Of a stretch of 64,000 bases of DNA, positions 61,386-64,000 are shown piece after piece. A program made the translations under genes and the position numbers. The notes beneath the pieces are model-generated. The model saw only the letters and a program-made list of their open reading frames with translations, searched no databases and was not told the origin of the DNA. Position 1 is the first letter of the stretch; every line of letters starts with the position of its first letter. Source of the stretch: Terrabacter sp. MAHUQ-38 (GTDB taxonomy: Bacteria > Actinomycetota > Actinomycetes > Actinomycetales > Dermatophilaceae); contig NZ_JACVCU010000003.1 of the NCBI RefSeq assembly GCF_014518425.1, positions 558,001 through 622,000 on the forward strand, written 5' to 3'.

Positions 61386-63680
61386 ATGACCTCCCACGGC
61401 GACCCCGCCGCGAAGCAGGATCCCACCCACGACACCGCAACAACATGGTCCGAGCACGCCACCGCTTGGACGCTCAGTACCACCCAGACGAACGACAACT
61501 ATTTGCCGACCTTCCTCGGCAACGGCTACTTCGGTGGCCGGATCCCCGCAGCGGGGATGGGCTACGCGACAGAGCCGATCGAGACTCAGGCGCACCTGGC
61601 CGGGTTCTTCGCCCAACACGGCCCGGTCGAGAGGGACGCGAACATCCCGACCTGGTCCACGCTGGCGTTCTCGGACGAGTCGGGCACCTACGGACGGTTG
61701 CCGACGCCTGGAGGTGAACAAGACGGCCGCGAGAACGGCTCGGTGAGCCACTACCGGCAGTCGCTGGACCTGCGGGCCGGACTGCTGACCACACACGCGA
61801 CGTGGACCTCGCCGGCGGGACACAGCACCGATCTCACCTATCAGGTGCTGGTCCATCGGGCGCGTCACCGGGTGGCCGCGGTGCATCTCACCTTCACCCC
61901 ACACTGGAGCGGGCGCGCGCGCGTCACCGGGATCTTCGACGGCACCAGCGCCGGGCTGACCGAACGGCCGAGCAAGGGTTACGACGGTGAAGCGGCGGAG
62001 TCGTATGAGACGGTGACGACGCTCGGCACGAACATCAGCGCAGCGCTCGCCTCGCGGCTGGAACTGCCCACCGGGGTGGCGGCACAGACCGACCAGTTCG
62101 AGACCGACGAGCTCAGGTCGGTCGGCGTGCAGGCAACCTTCGATGTGACAGCCGGAACCACGTACACGGTCACCAAGTACGTCGGGATAGCCAGCTCCCA
62201 GGACGCCGAGGACCCCTTGTCCGCTGCTCGCGCCGCCGCGGCGGCCGCGGCGGATACCGGGTACGTCGACCTGCTGGCCGAGCACGAGAGGGCATGGGCC
62301 GAGCTCTGGCGCGCTGACATCGAGGTCCTGGGTGATCCGGAGCTGCAGCTGCAGGTCCGCGCGAGCATGTTCTACCTGCTGCAGAGCACCCGTGCCGGGG
62401 TGAACTGGAGCCTGTCCCCCTGCGGCCTGTCCGGTGATGGATACGGCTACAACGGGCACATCTTCTGGGACACGGAGACCTGGATGTATCCAGCGCTGCT
62501 CGCACAGCATCCGGATATCGCGGTGGGCGCGAACACCTATCGGCAGCAGCGTCTGGCGGAGGCACGCAGATATGCGACCCTGACCGGGTTCGCAGGTGCC
62601 AGGTTCCCCTGGGAGAGCTCCCTGCGAGGAGACGAACAGACCCCACCCGGCTGGGAGATGGGCGAGCTCGAGCACCACATCACCGCTGACGTCGCCCTCG
62701 CCCAGTGGCAGTACTACCTCGCCACCGGCGATCGCGGCTGGCTCGCGGAGAAGGCCTGGCCGGTACTGGAGGGGGCCGCCGACTTCTGGGTGAGCTCCGC
62801 TGTCGCCAATGAGGCCGGCGGCTACGACATCAACAAGGTGATGGGTCCGGACGAGTATCACTTCCCTGTCGACAACAGCGCGTACACCAACGTCGCGGCC
62901 GCCGAGACCCTGCGGATCGCCACCCGCGCGGCGAAGGTGGTTGGCGTGGCCGCGGACCCGAACTGGACCCGGGTCGCCGATGGACTGCGGGTGCCGTTCG
63001 ACGAAGATCGGAACATCCATCTGCAGTACGACGGCTACGACGGCGAAACCATCAAGCAGGCCGACGTGGTCATGCTGCAGTATCCCTGGGAACACCCCAT
63101 GCACCCCGAGGTGGCGCGCAACGACATCGACTACTACGCGCCGCGCACGGACCCGGACGGACCGTCCATGACCGACTCCATCCACTCCATCGCCCACGCA
63201 GCGCTGGGTACCCCAGGGTCCGCCTCCTACGACTTCATGCGCCGCAGCGTGGAGCCGTTTCTGCGCGGACCGTTCAACCAGTTCGCCGAGGGACGTCACG
63301 CAGGCGTGTTCACCTTCACGACCGGACACGGGGGATTCCTGCAGATCTTCCTGTACGGCTTCAGCGGCATGCGCTGGCGTGAAGACCGAGTCAGGCTCGA
63401 CCCGATCCTGCCACCTCAGCTGCTCGGCCTCACGCTGCGCCGGATCTTGTGGCAAGGACGCGCGTTCGACGTCGCCATTGGCCCGGAGCGCACGACGGTC
63501 ACGCTGACCGGAGGCCTCCCGATGACAGTCGAGGTCGCGGGCAAGACCTTCCCGCTGCACCAGTGCGAACCGGTCACCGTGCCCACCCGACGGCCTGGCC
63601 AGGGGCCTACTGGCGACCCCACCCGGTGTGTCGAGGCCGCGAGCTCGCCCATCCCGACCACCTCTCCTCAGGTGCCGTGA
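61386..63680 (+). CDS. Glycoside hydrolase family 65 protein, probably a hydrolase
   Basis: A 764-residue enzyme acting on alpha-linked glucosides. An N-terminal beta-sandwich (about 30-300) precedes an (alpha/alpha)6 barrel. NGHIFWDTETWMYPALLAQH and the catalytic-acid motif NKVMGPDEYHFPVDNSAYTN (Glu near 490) define GH65. Phosphorylases of this family carry a Ser-rich phosphate loop before the late His; here the matching segment is PSMTDSIHSIAHAALG, lacking the double serine. That points to hydrolysis, as in trehalases or kojibiose hydrolase. No secretion signal is visible, so it works on imported sugar. Confidence 0.88.
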   Translation: MTSHGDPAAKQDPTHDTATTWSEHATAWTLSTTQTNDNYLPTFLGNGYFGGRIPAAGMGYATEPIETQAHLAGFFAQHGPVERDANIPTWSTLAFSDESGTYGRLPTPGGEQDGRENGSVSHYRQSLDLRAGLLTTHATWTSPAGHSTDLTYQVLVHRARHRVAAVHLTFTPHWSGRARVTGIFDGTSAGLTERPSKGYDGEAAESYETVTTLGTNISAALASRLELPTGVAAQTDQFETDELRSVGVQATFDVTAGTTYTVTKYVGIASSQDAEDPLSAARAAAAAAADTGYVDLLAEHERAWAELWRADIEVLGDPELQLQVRASMFYLLQSTRAGVNWSLSPCGLSGDGYGYNGHIFWDTETWMYPALLAQHPDIAVGANTYRQQRLAEARRYATLTGFAGARFPWESSLRGDEQTPPGWEMGELEHHITADVALAQWQYYLATGDRGWLAEKAWPVLEGAADFWVSSAVANEAGGYDINKVMGPDEYHFPVDNSAYTNVAAAETLRIATRAAKVVGVAADPNWTRVADGLRVPFDEDRNIHLQYDGYDGETIKQADVVMLQYPWEHPMHPEVARNDIDYYAPRTDPDGPSMTDSIHSIAHAALGTPGSASYDFMRRSVEPFLRGPFNQFAEGRHAGVFTFTTGHGGFLQIFLYGFSGMRWREDRVRLDPILPPQLLGLTLRRILWQGRAFDVAIGPERTTVTLTGGLPMTVEVAGKTFPLHQCEPVTVPTRRPGQGPTGDPTRCVEAASSPIPTTSPQVP

Positions 63681-64000
63681 CCGGGAACGCGCCGGCATCT
63701 CCCCAGAGTTCACCGGGAGCTTCCGTGACCACGACTTCGCCGCCCTTCCGGGACGCCTCGAGACCGCTCGAGGAACGCCTCGAGGATCTGCTCGCCCGTA
63801 TGACGCTGCAAGAGAAGATCGGGCAGATGCTGCAGCTGGACGCCCGGGACGACCTGGATTACGTCGTGGCGAACAAGCTGGCTGGGTCGATCTTGCACGC
63901 CTCGCCCGAGCGCATGCTTGCCGCCATCGAGCTGTCGGCAGCCACCAGGCTGGGCATTCCACTGCTGACCGCCGACGATTGCATCCACGGCCACTCGTTC
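63677..64000 (+). CDS. Glycoside hydrolase family 3 protein, N-terminal part
   Basis: GTG 63677 overlaps the GH65 stop (GTGA). After about 25 disordered residues the GH3 N-terminal domain begins: LEERLEDLLARMTLQEKIGQ, then MLQLDARDDLDY, AGSILHASPERMLAAIELSA and LGIPLLTADDCIHGHSF, ending at the window edge. GH3 enzymes are mostly beta-glucosidases or beta-xylosidases; the catalytic Asp lies outside. With GH65 it suggests a substrate with alpha and beta glucosidic bonds, or two separate sugars. Confidence 0.9.
   Translation, partial: MTGNAPASPQSSPGASVTTTSPPFRDASRPLEERLEDLLARMTLQEKIGQMLQLDARDDLDYVVANKLAGSILHASPERMLAAIELSAATRLGIPLLTADDCIHGHSF

Larger units (their letters stand above)
55585..64000. 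mobile_element. Probable genomic island (right part outside window)
   Basis: The segment begins at the broken tRNA-Thr. It holds pseudogene pieces and then a complete carbohydrate operon, and lacks the octamer CGGCATAC that is frequent to the left. No integrase gene is seen in the window. The far end, which should carry an intact tRNA-Thr if this model is right, lies beyond 64000. Confidence 0.45.

Noticed and set aside
61302-63962. 886-codon minus-strand frame opposite GH65 and GH3
   Set aside because: Shadow frame; both glycosidase genes on the + strand show full family motifs.
1-64000. CRISPR array
   Set aside because: No set of regularly spaced direct repeats with unique spacers was seen; the only tandem repeat is the two-unit element in the methyltransferase gene.

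Overview
The window is high-GC DNA (about 70%) from an actinobacterium. An lsr2 gene, the NHEJ gene set, the ftsH-hpt-tilS-dacB/ppa cluster, GTG/TTG starts and GTGA/ATGA overlaps all fit. My best guess is the Intrasporangiaceae/Micrococcales, but no gene here proves genus or species.

About 1-30 kb is housekeeping. It holds radA (cut by the left edge), lsr2, an NHEJ locus (LigD polymerase and ligase as separate overlapping genes facing ku), a CoA-transferase, ppx, a TetR-ABC export operon, a monooxygenase with a convergent LuxR regulator, the DUF2520-panC-panD-nadB-nadC operon, a MidA/NDUFAF7-like methyltransferase, copC, a stand-alone nuoD, and the operon ftsH-folE-folP-folBK-DUF3180.

About 30-38 kb continues the usual ftsH-hpt-tilS-metalloprotease-dacB/ppa order. 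A TetM/OtrA-type ribosomal protection gene with an overlapping leader ORF, and a DUF1028 gene, sit between ftsH and hpt. About 38-48 kb carries four MFS transporters, TetR and MarR regulators, a VapC remnant, malic enzyme and an acetyltransferase. About 48.4-52 kb holds a candidate 6C-type small RNA and a fumarate reductase operon.

From about 52 kb the DNA becomes accessory. There is an acetyltransferase, a two-gene regulator/membrane operon, a broken IS110 transposase and a 45-bp 3' fragment of tRNA-Thr(CGT) followed by its terminator. Decayed dehydrogenase and drug-efflux fragments come next. The right end is a LacI-controlled sugar locus: binding protein, two permeases, GH65 and GH3 (cut by the right edge). 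The tRNA scar suggests that DNA to its right arrived by site-specific integration.

One genome-scale signal stands out. The octamer CGGCATAC/GTATGCCG occurs at least 35 times between 2.6 and 50.6 kb, on both strands, inside and between genes. I found none from 50.6 to 64 kb. It seems to mark resident DNA and to be missing from the acquired segment. All calls are by eye; no database search or alignment was run.
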